In this document: piece by piece, positions 37,163 through 48,857 of the stretch | Layout: each line of letters begins with the position of its first letter | Position numbering within the stretch: position 1 is the stretch's first letter | Notes under the pieces: generated by a model | Databases searched by the model: none | What the model saw: only the letters and a program-made list of their open reading frames with translations | Told to the model about the DNA's origin: nothing | Translations under genes and position numbers: made by a program | Assembly (NCBI GenBank): GCA_003260075.1 | Contig: QLIY01000107.1 | Location: 19,072-83,071, forward strand | DNA: 64,000 nt | From: Phallusia mammillata | Taxonomy: Eukaryota; Chordata; Ascidiacea; Phlebobranchia; Ascidiidae | Direction of reading: 5' to 3'

Positions 37163-40100
37163 TTAGACTGGTTCGCTTGCGGAAGAACGCGATTTTTTGG
37201 TGTATCGCCCACTTCTTGATATTCCAGTGCTGTTGCTGCTTGTGCCTTTCTCCATAGTGCTGGTGCTTGAGCGGACTTTGCGCATTGCTTCCTTGCCCCA
37301 AACCTCACAGCAGAAGATTTCGCGAAGTACGAAATAGGTTTCATCGCGAAACTTGGAATCCCTGATACTGTAAACCAGCACATTGACCAGGCTGAAAAAC
37401 AAAGAAAATTGTAAAAGTATGTAAGGGGTTTGTTAGGCCTACTTAGTGAAATTGACCAAATACATACGTTTTGAACTCGATAAATGTGTTCATAGCACCC
37501 CCCCCCCACCAGGCTGAAAAACAAAGAAAATTGTAAAAGTATGTAAGGGGTTTGTGATAGGCCTATTTGGTGAAATTGACCAAATACATACGTTTTGAAC
37601 TCAGTAAATAAGTTCATATGCGTTTTCAGGAATATTAAGCCGAAATAAACTGATATATGTGATGGGATGGGCATTTGTCGAAACATTTAAAATAAAGCAT
37701 TACGCTTGCGACATCAACAGTAGTGTTTGTGTACTGTAGTTTATACATAGAAAACTAAGAAAGTACTCAAATCACATCCATGCAAAGTTGGGTAAATTCC
37801 CCCCCCCCTAAGCCGAAATAAACTGATATATGTGATGGGATGGGCATTTGTCGAAATTTTTAAATAAAGAATAACGCTTGCTACAAGAATAGTGGTATTT
37901 GTGTAGTTTAAGCAGAGAAAACTAAGGAAGTACTCAAATCACATCCATGCAAAGTTGGGTAAATTCAATTTGACTTAACCAAAAAATACACGAATAACAG
38001 CATGCCTAAACAGAAAAATATTCGGCCATGAAATGCATCCTACAAGCAAATTGTTTTTGCAACTTGGATTACAGTATCACATTTTTTGTCAAAAGCAACC
38101 TTCGAAAATCACATGACTCTTATGGGAATTTGCAAAAACTTGTGACATGTTAAAATGCAACATTATTTATGCTAGTCAGTCGCCGAAGCTGCAAACAATG
38201 TATGAAGAATATCACGACGCGAAAACGCTTTCGGACGCCGGTTGGTCGTCGTGATATTATGATTGATCGCAAAATTGATTCATTATTTGACGCATAACAT
38301 GGACGCTCAAGAAATGAAATAGTCAGAGGCCGAAAAATGATTGCAAATTTAAGCGACGTGCGATTTTTTGCTGAATAATTTATATTTCTTTTGTGAAATG
38401 GATAAATAAATCGTTTTTCAAGCCATTCTTACGTGCTATCCACAAAGTTTTTAAATTGTCATGTTCAAATTATGCTTTACAATAGTCAAAAACACTTTTT
38501 TAAGTGAGGTACACCCCCCCCCCTCCACAAAGTTTTTAAATTGTCATGTTCAAATTATGCTTTACAATAGTTAAAACCACTGTTTTAAGTGAGGTACGCC
38601 CCCCCCCCTTGTCAAAAGCAACCTTCGAAAATATGAGTTTTATGGGAATTTTGCTAAAACTTGTGACTTGTTAAAATACAAAATTATTGATGCTAGTCAG
38701 TTGCCCAAGCTGCAAACAATGCATGAAGAATATCACGACGCGAAAACGCTTTCGGACGCCGGTTGGTCTTCGTGATATTATGATTGATCGCAAAATTGAT
38801 TCATTATTTAACGCATAACATGGACGCTCAAGAAATGAAATGGTCACCCCCCCCCCTGGAAAGCCAGACCAAAATTAGCCAAGTTGTCTGAGTTCAGGAC
38901 GCGTACAAAGTCTCAATGGCATGGGTTCGAACCCCGTGAAAAGTAACTTATCAACCAACCTGTTAAATGAGCTGATGTAGAGAGTGATCACAAAAGCGTT
39001 GGAATAAAGAAGCGCGTTGAACGAATCGATGTAGAGCAGAATGACGACCACCGCACACGGCACTGTAACATATTGAAACAAGATTAATCAAGTGAATACA
39101 GGAAGTTGTTACATGCTCCTGCATACGTATATGCATAGCACGTGCGTTGTTTATGCCAGACGCCCCTTAAATGGAATATAGGGTGTGCAAGAAATATGGT
39201 GTGTGACGTTTGTCGTGGCGTCACATTTGTCGTGGCGTATTTAGCTTGACATTTATGAAAATATCATGGAAATAATTATTTGTGTAAAATTTTGCAATTT
39301 CCGCGCTAATTAAAGCTAAATCGGGTTTAATTGCTCGATTTCCGCCCTAACGCAAACTAATTGCGGATGAATAGGGCAGGTAAAACCCCTGGCCTATACA
39401 TTATAAGAATATTTTTGTTCAATTACTAAACAACACAATATTTTGTAGTAAGATGACTTGCAGCTTTCAACTGGAAAAACACAAAAACACTTTGTTTGAC
39501 AAATACTTTAACTAAAAACTGGATTGTTCTAAAACCAAAAAAGACATAGTATAACAAATTTTAGTAAAGTTTTTCGTCCCACTGGTGTAAAGTTAAACAA
39601 AATAAGTTCTTTAATTGAAAATAAGTGTTTTGTAAAAGCTTACAACCGTTAGACGATAAACATTACTAAATATGCAACCTGGTAAAAGCCAAGTTTTTTC
39701 AGTATGATAATGTTTTCAATCTTAAAAATTTGTATGCTGTATTCTTTTTCGACTCTTCAATTTTCGATATTTTATCTGGATTATTAATGCAAAATCCACC
39801 ACAATCTTATTTCACTTACACACTGATACTGTGAATCCGATCTGCATCATCAAAGTAGTGATGAAGAATCCGATCTCGTTGCTTCTCGTCGCATCTTCCG
39901 TCTCAGCTCCTCCGCCCCCCCCCCACACACTGATACTGTGAATCCGATCTGCATCATCAAAGTAGTGATGAAAAATCCGATCTCGTTGCTTCTCGTCGCA
40001 TCTTCTGTCTCAGCTCCCCCAGATTGTACGTAAGCACTTTTTGACTTTGCTGATCTTTTAAGGTGAGCATGAACGATGAACGCAGAAGCAATTATAAAGC

Positions 40101-40520
40101 AAGTCTGCACAATAAATTCATGTTTAGATTCGACAATCGACATCATAACAAACTTTGTCTATTTAATGGAAAAGATTAAACAGAAGCTTGATTTTATGAT
40201 ACATCAATAACATTTGTTTTTGTTAGTAGTTAAGTGTGCCATTTATTTGGGAGATGCGTTTTTTTGTGTGAGATAATTGTATACAAGACAAAAAACGTTA
40301 AGTACACAAGTTAACAACAACAATTGATTTAAAAATACTTTATCTTTAGACTTGACGTTGAAACACATCATTTCCTCTTATTGATAATAAGGCAATATAT
40401 AAGTGTGCTTTCATGAGACCACAACAAAATAAATTCCTAAAAATGTTCAAAACATTGCCCACAATTAACAAACTTACTGTAAGTGCATAAGGAACCAGTA
40501 GGAAGATGATTAACACCGCC

Positions 40521-40595
<75 letters not shown>

Positions 40596-42751
40596 TTGTG
40601 TCTTTGTAGTATGTTGGGTTACATTAGGCACTTTGGGACCGCCTGGCTAAATGTTTGTCTCTCAATAGCAGCGAAACACAAAACGTGCCCTATTATACAT
40701 GTAGGTGTTTGTGGGGCCCTTTTGGTTAAAATGGCAGCCCAAATACCCCCCCCCCCTGGCTGGCGCGTTCCATTCGCTTCTTGGCATGCTGGGGTAGAAG
40801 AGCATGGAGTTGATGGAATAGGTGAAGTCAAAATGTTCCGGGAACCAAGCTAAAAATACAAGTCACATATATTAATATCTTTATCCAAGCTTGTAGGTAG
40901 GTTTTAGTCTGCTTTTTAGCATTCCGTTGTGTCTTTGTAGTATGTTGGGTTACATTAGGCACTTTGGGACCGCCAGGCTATATGTTTGTCTCTCAATAGC
41001 AGCGAAACACAAAACGTGCCCTATTAGTCCCCTTGATACATGTAGGTGTTTGTGGGGCCCATTTAGTTAAAATGGCAGCCCAAATATCCCAATAAGGTCT
41101 AATATAAATCTCCGCAATCACCTAAACTCTATGTTTTTAATTTTAATTACAACATATTAGGCTTACTATATATAGTAACGCCATAGATTTAAAGAACCTA
41201 GTCTGTGGTGGGAACAACAACCTCGGTTTTGCACCAAAAGAGCCGTTCTATTAAATCGATACGATCTTCCAAGCATTCACACGCGGCAAGGTCACCTGGG
41301 TGGGATTCGAACCCACGAAAATCTTTATTACTTACCATAAGCAGTGGAGAAGACAATAGCCAGGAGCCAGACAAGGCACAAAGAAATGTTAATGTTCCTC
41401 TTTCTTTGCAGTTTATAGTCGATAGGTCTCACAAACGCATAAAGCCTTTGTCCAGCCAAATAAGCCAAATTGTATATTGATGAGATGAAGGTTAGATTGA
41501 ATAGCATTCCACCTATCATTGCTCCAGGAGTGTTTATTAGTCTTTCGAAACGGTCTCCTATCTCGTGAGGTGTTGATGTCATCGTAAAGTGGAAGTTGTA
41601 ACTTGTCACCACAAGAATTTGGATGCCTATGTAAAGTAATATGCTGTTAGTAATAACCTGTGATATACGGCGTACCAAAAGCGCTATGGGAGATTAGGCT
41701 ACTGGATTTTTTTTTGAAAACTTTGCAATGTTTTAAAAGCTAGTTCGATTATATTCACTACTTGGATTTAAGTGAGGTGTTCAGTAACAATGCACTTAAA
41801 TTCATAACTGAAACGTTCATGGAGACCAGCGATCACGGCATACCCGTCCATAAATCATATGGCGCCTTCAATGGGACAAACGTACTATGATAATGATGTG
41901 TATACAAAACAGTGTCCCTGGAATCTTTTATTTTTGAAACATAAATCTTTATTTCGCCTATTTGAAAGGAATAGTCAGTTTCCGTTGATTCAAATAGAAT
42001 CAAATAGAATTGATCATCAGGTGAATTGATAATTTATAAGCGAAATTAGCCAAATAAAGCGGAATTAGACGTTGTTTTTGTAACCTCAATCTTGTGTTCG
42101 TTGATCTGGTGTTAATGTTCGCAACTAAAATAGCTAGGAGCAGAACCATAAAGTCTTACACAAATACTAGTTTACATATTTTTTGTCAAATTATGCAACA
42201 TGGTAATATATCGCGCAATCTGTAATTTTTGTCCTTCATTTGCGACAAAAAAACATCAAAAGCCGTGCGGCCTAACCAGAACACCGAAAAATAGATTTAC
42301 AGCTTCATAATTACAAATCATAACTTCACTTACCAGACAACAGGTCCGCTACAGCAAGTGAAGTCCTGTGCAAATCCATGTTCTCCAACTTTCCTTTGGT
42401 CTTTCTCTTTCTCACCACAACCAATACGATCAAATTTCCAATCACTATAGCAAGACCCAGCAGTGCCACTAAGACCATAAAAACAGCAGCTCCGCCATTG
42501 CTGCATTGTTCACAAGAAGGGAGCTTTGTGTTGTAACAATCCTGTTGTACTGTTTGGGAGCAAAATGGCGGGAAAAGATAATAACTGGTCGTTGGAAGTT
42601 TGGTTGCATTAGGTCCAAGACTTGAATTAAACGTGGCACAAGGAGCCCCTGGGATAATGCATGGATCGATTGTAGCCGGACCTACAAAGACACGTTCATC
42701 ATCTGTGGTGGTCAAAGCAGTTTGAGTGGTAGTTGCGGCCATTTTGAACAA
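37163..42751 (-). CDS. class-A-like orphan GPCR (GPCR-B), broken only by assembly joints
   Basis: Paralogue of GPCR-A. Exons: 42751-42334, 41626-41336, exon 3 in two pieces 40849-40757 and 40521-40478, 40104-39927, 39062-38960, 37391-37163. Exon 3 pieces sum to 137 nt, exactly the length of GPCR-A exon 3; exon 2 is 291 nt in both genes; and all phases match, giving 451 residues. Features: Asn/Thr-rich N-terminus with PFCSQTVQQDC, TM1 ending GNLIVLVVV, TM2 SLAVADLLSG, TM3 end QRLYAFVRPIDY, TM7 NVLVYSIRDSKFR, and a Ser/Arg-rich tail. Exon 3 is interrupted by a misplaced intron-2 fragment and a 74-C run. The tail of exon 4 appears twice around a 10-C joint (39820-39914 and 39925-40019), which creates a false frameshift. 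A second Met (three codons on) has equal claim as start. Confidence 0.85.
37386..37620. repeat. false tandem duplication at the GPCR-B exon 6 acceptor
   Basis: Copy 1 is 37386-37497, the 10 C are 37498-37507, and copy 2 is 37508-37620. Both contain the 3' splice site and the first bases of the last GPCR-B exon; only the lower-coordinate one continues into the exon. Confidence 0.87.
37636..37967. repeat. false tandem duplication around a 10-C joint
   Basis: Copy 1 is 37636-37798, the 10 C are 37799-37808, and copy 2 is 37809-37967. Several mismatches and indels. Confidence 0.85.
38087..38856. repeat. stack of three contig joints in GPCR-B intron 5
   Basis: The segment 38439-38513 recurs at 38524-38598 (10 C at 38514-38523). 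The segment 38087-38333 recurs at 38609-38846 (10 C at 38599-38608). A third 10-C joint is at 38847-38856, with no overlap seen beyond it. Confidence 0.82.
38208..38258. repeat. 12-bp perfect hairpin
   Basis: aatatcacgacg (38208-38219) is the reverse complement of 38247-38258, with a GC-rich 27-nt loop. The second copy near 38729-38781 has one mismatch in the right arm. Confidence 0.6.
39820..40019. repeat. false duplication of the 3' part of GPCR-B exon 4
   Basis: Copy 1 is 39820-39914, the 10 C are 39915-39924, and copy 2 is 39925-40019. The shift is not a multiple of three, so the frame reads into Gly and then a stop. Removing one copy leaves a 178-nt exon with the phase expected from GPCR-A. 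Confidence 0.88.
40522..40595. other. gap filler, 74 C, inside GPCR-B exon 3
   Basis: Separates exon 3b (40478-40521) from a misplaced fragment. No bases of the exon seem to be missing. Confidence 0.85.
40596..40756. repeat. misplaced allelic copy of GPCR-B intron 2 sequence
   Basis: 40596-40745 matches 40928-41085 (ttgtgtctttgtagtatg onward) with a few mismatches and a 10-bp indel. It is bounded by the 74-C run on one side and an 11-C run (40746-40756) on the other, and sits inside exon 3. Confidence 0.87.
41300..41316 (-). repeat. tRNA-like T-arm (SINE fragment)
   Basis: On the minus strand GTGGGTTCGAATCCCAC forms a perfect 5-bp stem with a canonical TTCGAAT loop, like the B box of a tRNA-derived SINE. 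It starts 20 bp beyond the GPCR-B exon 2 donor. Similar T-arms lie at 38920-38938, 50589-50605 and 51637-51652. No full tRNA cloverleaf could be built. Confidence 0.5.
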
Positions 42752-43225
42752 GTAAGAGTTTTTAAGTTGCTATGTTAACACAAAACTCTGTAATTGCTAC
42801 AAATCTGTGAAACAAGAATAACAATGCTTTACATTTACGAACTAACAAAATGAATTTAGACATTTATAAAATCTGCATAACATGCTTAGCAAATTGGTAA
42901 AAGAAAATATATTACACTGCATCTGTCACATGTTGTATTTTATTAAGTTACGCTCTTTTGCTACAATTATAAAACCCTTATCTTTTCTACTGTCTGTATA
43001 TTCCGATATCCTGCTAAACATTCAAATAAAAACGTCACAGCTTATCAAGACAATTTTGACAACCGATCACTTGTCTAACTTAACGTAAATGACTTGTGAT
43101 AAGCGACCCTAGTCAGTAATAACCATCATCACCCCCCCCCCATACAAAACAGTGTCCCTGGAATCTTTTATTTTTGAAACATAAATCTTCATTTCGCCTA
43201 TTTGAAAGGCATCGTTAGTTACCGT

Positions 43226-43241
43226 CTTATTCAAATAGAAT
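43226..43241 (-). other. exact match to the Ciona 16-nt spliced leader
   Basis: On the minus strand this reads ATTCTATTTGAATAAG, the spliced-leader sequence I recall for Ciona. It is followed by ACGGTAAC rather than GT, so it is not a working SL RNA gene. The homologous site in the other copy (41985-42000) reads ATTCTATTTGAATCAA and is preceded by a partial ATTCTATTTG repeat, so a chance origin from a short tandem repeat is possible. Confidence 0.5.
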
Positions 43242-43399
43242 CAAATATAAATCATGGCGTGAATTGATAATGCATAAGCGAAATTATCCAAATAAAGCGG
43301 ATACAAATGAAACAAATAAAACTCCACAAAAGCATCAAAAGCCGTACGGCCTAACCAGAACGCAGAAAAATAAATTTACAGATTCAGAACTACACTTAC

Positions 43400-43505
43400 C
43401 AGACAACAGGTCAGCTACAGCAAGTGAAGTCCTGTGCAAATCCATGTTTTCCAACTTTCCTTTGGCCTTTCTCTTTCTCACCACAACCAATACGATCAAA
43501 TTTCC

Positions 43506-43577
<72 letters not shown>

Positions 43578-43867
43578 CCATTGCTGCATTGTTCACAAGA
43601 AGGGAGCTTTGTGTTGTAACAATACTGTTGTACTGTGTCAGAGCAAAATGGCGGGAAAAGGTAACGGTTGATCGCTGGAAGTTTAGTTGTGGTTACATTA
43701 GTTGTGGTTGCATTGAGTCCACGACTTGAACTAACCGTGGTGCAATTAAACCCTACGATCGCCGTGCATGGATTGAGTGTACCGGCTCCCCACGGCAATG
43801 GAAAGACACGTCCACCATCCGTGGTGGTCAAAGCAGTTTGAGTCGTAGTTGCGGCCATTTTGAACAA
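43400..43867 (-). CDS. alternative version of GPCR-B exon 1 (allele or tandem exon)
   Basis: Same start MFKMAATTTQTALTTTD, same Cys block (LFPPFCSDTVQQYC), same TM1 end and ICL1 (NLIVLVVVRKRK), and same donor as GPCR-B exon 1. The mucin-like stretch between residues ~18 and 70 differs strongly in sequence and length (NCTTVSSSRGLNATTT here). The start of TM1 is lost in the 70-C run 43507-43576. No further exons follow before the 10-C joint at 43132. By its position around a 10-C joint it is most likely the other haplotype of GPCR-B. A true tandem exon or pseudogene fragment is the alternative. Confidence 0.7.
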
Positions 43868-45517
43868 GTAAGAGTTTTTAAGTTGTTATGTTGACACAAA
43901 ACTCTGTAATTGCTACAAATCTGTGAAACAAGAATCACAATGCTTTACATTTAGGAACTTAATTAAAAAAATAGACTTTTAGAAGTCTGCATGACATGCA
44001 CAGCAAATTGGTGAAAAAAAGATATTATACTGCACTTGTCACATGTTGTATTTTATTAAATTACGCTCTTTTGCCACAATTATAAACCCTTATCTTTTCT
44101 ACTGTCTTTATATTCCGATATCCTGCTAAACATTCAAATAAAAACGTCACCGCTTATCAAAGTTACAAGACAATTTTAACAACCGACCACTGCCCTGACG
44201 TTGCACAAGTGCCTTTTGATAAGCGTCCCCTGTCAGTAATAACCATCATCAGGCGTATGCAAATTGGAATAAAAAACGGCTCGTCAGCTAAATACGGTGA
44301 CGATTAAGCAAATATGCCAGACTGTGGTCCACGTTTTCCACTCACGTTATTCCGCTAAACTGATATACGTCACTGCCAGTCTGTGACGTCATGTCCTATG
44401 CGGTGCTTCGCGCGACGTTCGGTGTCGGAGGTCGGTCGGTCAAAATTGCAAAAACTCGCGTTGCTCTGAGGCTTGTGGAAGCCTTTCCGGTTTCGCTAAA
44501 ACGTCATAAGCCTACGGTCTGCCAAATTCATTCAATGACGAAATTGGATTGCTTCCCGTGTTGTGTTGTGAGGTTAGCCAAGTGTGTTTTTCAAGGCACA
44601 GTCCGCGGTAAAACTGGTATAGGTTTGTTTTCATGAGTCCACAACCACCAAGCCCGTGTTATTATAACTACTTGCCGTTTTCGTTTCGTCGGCAAATGCT
44701 GCGGTTAAGGTAACAGATATATGTGAGAACCTAAAGGTTGTGAAACAAAGTAGATTAAAGTAAAACAGTGTTTTGACGGCAAAGAAATGTCTTTGAAAAC
44801 AACTGTATAGTTTTGTTTGCGGCACGCTATTTAATTTTGGATACCATACATGTTGGAAAACTTTTATCGTTTGAAAAGTTAGATCATTTTCGTAATTGAA
44901 GCAAATTCAAAAGCATAATGTGTGTTTGTCAATATGTTCCCGCCCTAAAACATTCGTAACACTAAAATCTAAATGCACGTCTTCAAACCTAAATCTGCCA
45001 TATTAATTTATAAGTCGGATATTTTCCACTTAAGCAAAGCATCCCAAACAACCATTTGACAATACACATTTGCACAAACAATTCGGAAAACTCAATTTCA
45101 TTAGCCGAAAATTCGCTAATGACTTTTCCACTTAATAGACGTCGAATATTCTTTAATGACGCGCGGAGGTCGAATTGTCTATGGAATTCATCATTTTCGG
45201 CAATTTTTACATCTCATGTCGCAAGATACTCGTTCATTAAATATAGTAGCAGAGCAGGCACGATGTATTCGTCATTAAAACGCAACTGCAGAGGGCAACC
45301 AACGGCAGAATACTATATGTCCATGTTTTGCAGTAAGATGCGAATGCGAGTCAGACAACGCTTTTCTGGTACCTGGAACGCGCGAAGGCGTTCAATGCAG
45401 GAATTCTCCATATTGGATTCTCCCCAACGGTCTTTGCCCGCTGTTCTACGTCACTAGGTTACTTGGAATTCAGGTTCCAGCGTTACCATAAAAATCCACA
45501 ATTGGAAACTACTGCGG

Positions 45518-45532
45518 TTCTATTTGAATAAG
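45518..45532 (+). other. 15/16 match to the Ciona spliced leader
   Basis: TTCTATTTGAATAAG, preceded by G instead of A and followed by gaagtggc. There is no adjacent donor, so this is not an SL RNA gene. It could be a retrotransposed trans-spliced 5' end, or chance. Confidence 0.4.
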
Positions 45533-45588
45533 GAAGTGGCATTACTTTACTTGCTGCTGTCCCTGTAGTAATATTCACCACAACATCA

Positions 45589-45820
45589 ATTTGTTTTGTT
45601 TTTCAAAATTTCTGCCTGTAGTTGTATTTTTTGACAAAACTTAGAACAGTTAGACTCAAAAATTTACTTCCTCTAAAATTTAACCTTTGCACCCCCCCTC
45701 CCCCCCCCCACAACATCAATTTGTTTTGTTTTTCAAAATTTCTGCCTGTAGTTGTATATTTTGACAAAACTTAAAACAGTTAGACTCGAAAAATTTACTT
45801 CCTCTAAAATTTAACCTTTG
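45589..45820. repeat. false tandem duplication around a 10-C joint
   Basis: Copy 1 is 45589-45699, the 10 C are 45700-45709, and copy 2 is 45710-45820. The end of copy 1 has its own run of seven C before a T. Confidence 0.83.
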
Positions 45821-46164
45821 TACCACGCCCAAACATTTTCTTAAGATTATTTAACCGAGAATCACTTCCTGATATTGAAACCACTTTTTCAACACTTTCT
45901 GTTACTAAGGCATCTGCTCTTGACCGTTTTCATGGCGACATTTAAGTTGTCTTGTGGTTTGTGGTAAACAAGTTAATTATGGACGGAAATAATTTACACC
46001 GATTGGTGACTCACAGATTGGTCTTAATAGGCAGAAATGAAGAAGCACTTTTCGTAATCGTGTCCAAAACGAACAAATACTATAGCATCTTGCATAGAAC
46101 TTGTCTAATTGATCAACTCTGTAACTTTAAAATCTATTTCATAGCCCTGCAGAAGCTGTTTTTT

Positions 46165-46165
<1 letters not shown>

Positions 46166-46239
<74 letters not shown>
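46166..46239. other. gap filler, 74 C
   Basis: Long C run with unrelated flanks. The Pro-rich frame through it is an artefact. Confidence 0.8.
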
Positions 46240-46871
46240 ATCAGCAAAATTTTGTTCATTTCGTCTCAAAATCTCTTATACAGGCTACTTTATAGAAATG
46301 CTTGGGAGACTGCCTTTATTCTGTATAACGCTGTTGATGGGCCTGGCGATCTATGATACTTTAAACTTACTAAGAAACTTGTCTCCGTAAGAAACCGACT
46401 TGAAAGCAATCACATTCCTAAGCGTACAGTTACGTTTTAAATCACTGTGTAAAACGCCTATCAAGTATCGGAACATCATGGACATATGTTTTGCCCATCC
46501 CCCGATAGCCGCTATTTTCCCATGCTTTTGCCTGAGGCGATAGGATAAATGTCATGGTACCTACGTCAAACACTAAATTGTGACTATTTCGAGATAGTTT
46601 GTCCTTTTTTATGAGTTCGGAAGCAGAATTTTATCGTTCTGAAACTTTGCCTGTTTTCTAACTGTTCAGCGCGAGAGGGCTTGTTAAGCAAATCGTGGGA
46701 GTTTGACAACCGTGCACAATCAAATCCTATAAAATATTCACGGTTTAAACTAATCTCAGCATGTTTTAATCAAATTTAGGAACACTATACACGGACTTGA
46801 ACAGTAACTTAATCATAAACATAACTACCAAAGCACTTGTGTATACAGAATAGTAATACATGATGACAACC

Positions 46872-47030
46872 TGAACTGATGATGACAACAGTGATTGTTG
46901 AAACGTCTGCATAATGTATTAATGTATAGCATTTATGAAATAGCCCCCCCCCCCCGAACTGATGATGACAACAGTGATTGTTGAAACGTCTGCATGATGT
47001 ATTAATGTATGGCAGTTATGTTTATTATTA
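46872..47030. repeat. false duplication containing a hammerhead-like motif
   Basis: Copy 1 is 46872-46943, the C run is 46944-46955 (12 C), and copy 2 is 46956-47030. Both copies contain CTGATGA, then GAAACGTC with an ACAA/TTGT stem between (46876-46907 in copy 1; one further unpaired base). Confidence 0.7.
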
Positions 47031-47427
47031 AATTTTAATCAAATGTTCGCCAGTGTTTCGACTAAGTTTTTAAAACGTTAAACATTCTTTAAAAGATAGG
47101 TAGCCTATACACGAAATATGACGACGTTCAGATCTGGAAGCTAAGTCTAAGTGGGGGTAAAAATCTTGATTTAGATTAAACAGACGATACATTCCGAAAA
47201 TCCTGTCAAGAAAAAAAACTTAACTAAAAAGTACTTAAGTTTAGAAACGTTTATGTTCAGATTAAAATCAGTTAGCTCTCTTATATAGAACCAATATATT
47301 TCGCCTATAAAAGCATATTCGGTGTCTTTTTCAAATAGCATCAAATACTTTTGTGTGAGTTCCTGTGTTAGTAGCTCTACCGACCAGAACACTATGAGCT
47401 TATTTACTGTGGTCATAATCTATTGCT

Positions 47428-47437
47428 CCCCCCCCCC
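47428..47437. other. 10-C joint without visible overlap
   Basis: Exactly 10 C followed by ttttttatgtctgtatgtgg. No repeat of the upstream side is seen. The downstream GTGGGTCAGGCGCG element recurs at 59540. Confidence 0.6.
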
Positions 47438-47913
47438 TTTTTTATGTCTGTATGTGGGTCAGGCGCGCCAGACCATTCGGCCAAAGTCCTGCCCCATAAT
47501 CTACTGCTGCAGCTGTCCTGCTGAAGTCATAGCCCTTTACCGAACCTTAGTGGTGAAGGAATTTAAAAAGCTTTGCCGATAAATGTCGCCCCGGAGGTTT
47601 AGATACAAATTTGGGGTTTCGGAAACTGGAATCGCCTGCCAGTTTTGCGAAAAATAAAGCATTGGTGGATTGTAAAATTTCGTTATATCGACGCCGTGTC
47701 TCTAAATGGCAACATAGTTTGCAAAAGGGTATTGAAAGCGCCAAGAGTGTAGTTATGGCTGGTTGGTTGCTTGTTGTTGTTGTGTCGCAAGTTCAAAAAC
47801 GTTTTAAATTTAACGCTGATAAAGTTGTGTTGATTTGACTATCCTTATTAAATTTAGAAGACTTTTGACAACACAAAAAAAAACATTAACATTTTTATTT
47901 CTTTCAGAAACGA

Positions 47914-48050
47914 AGGTACTTCGGGTTCAAAAAAACAACGATACAAAGATTACGATACAAAAATTCTTAAATATTTCCCCCCCCCCCAGGTACTTCGGGT
48001 TCAAAAAAACAACGATACAAAGATTACGATACAAAGATTCTTAAATATTT
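47914..48050. repeat. false tandem duplication around a 10-C joint
   Basis: Copy 1 is 47914-47976, the C run is 47977-47987 (one C native), and copy 2 is 47988-48050. The locus also has a short ACGATACAAAGATT tandem repeat. Confidence 0.82.
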
Positions 48051-48338
48051 CACGATACAAAGATTTTAACGATACAAAGATTCTTAAATATTTCATGCAG
48101 AAAAATGTGTGATTGGAACTGTACAATAGAAAACAACCACATCAGCACTAACTTGCATAAACAACTTTGACGTCACACAAGTGTTTAAAAACGTTACGTT
48201 GGTGAAGATGATTTTCGTGGAAATTTTCAAACAAAAACTGCGTCACTGCAATTCACACAACTATTAAATGTAATAACTCTGGGGCACAGAATACATTTGT
48301 TGAGTTTCGTCCACGCAATGAGACGGTTAAATGTAGAA

Positions 48339-48642
48339 CAGGGGTTCCCAACCTTTTTACGATCTCGTACCACTTGGACGCTCTGTACTGCCACGCGTAC
48401 CACTTCCTGAGGTGAAGTCAAAATNGAACAACTAATTTGATCGAATCATATTTTATTTATATACTAAAATAACACAAAAAGCACCTCAACTAAATTTAAT
48501 AATATTTTTTTGTGTTTACTGTAAACAACATATAAAGTGGTGAATCCATGTTTTTGTAAAAAAAAAGAAAGCTACTCGCGTACCACCTGAAAAACCTTCG
48601 CATACCACTAGTGGTACGCGTACCACAGGTTGGGAACCCCTG
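48339..48642. mobile_element. hAT-type MITE with 8-bp target duplication
   Basis: Ends CAGGGGTTCCCAACC and GGTTGGGAACCCCTG are perfect 15-bp inverted repeats. The target duplication atgtagaa lies at 48331-48338 and 48643-48650. A single N lies at 48426. Confidence 0.9.
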
Positions 48643-48740
48643 ATGTAGAAGGACGTGTAATATAGCGAAAGACAGTTTATCCGGCGTCTTGTTGGAAACT
48701 GTCTTCCATTATTTATTTTTTTCAATGTAAAGACCTAGAG

Positions 48741-48813
48741 CAGGAGTGGACTACCTGCGGCCCTTCTTTAAAGGTTGTGCGGCCCACAGATACGCTTGGA
48801 TTTTAAAAGTACT

Positions 48814-48857
<44 letters not shown>

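Larger units (their letters stand above)
41902..44252. repeat. 1.1-kb duplication containing exon 1 of GPCR-B, around a 10-C joint
   Basis: Copy 1 is 41902-43131, the 10 C are 43132-43141, and copy 2 is 43142-44252. The flanks are roughly 88% identical by eye, with many indels, clearly more diverged than most other joint pairs here. Copy 2 carries a 70-C gap filler at 43507-43576. Confidence 0.85.

Noticed and set aside
45056..45457. 133-codon plus-strand frame
   Set aside because: No family features. The opposite strand in the same place looks at least as coding, and neither could be confirmed.
47611..47838. 75-codon plus-strand frame
   Set aside because: Non-ATG start, unremarkable composition, no partner exons.
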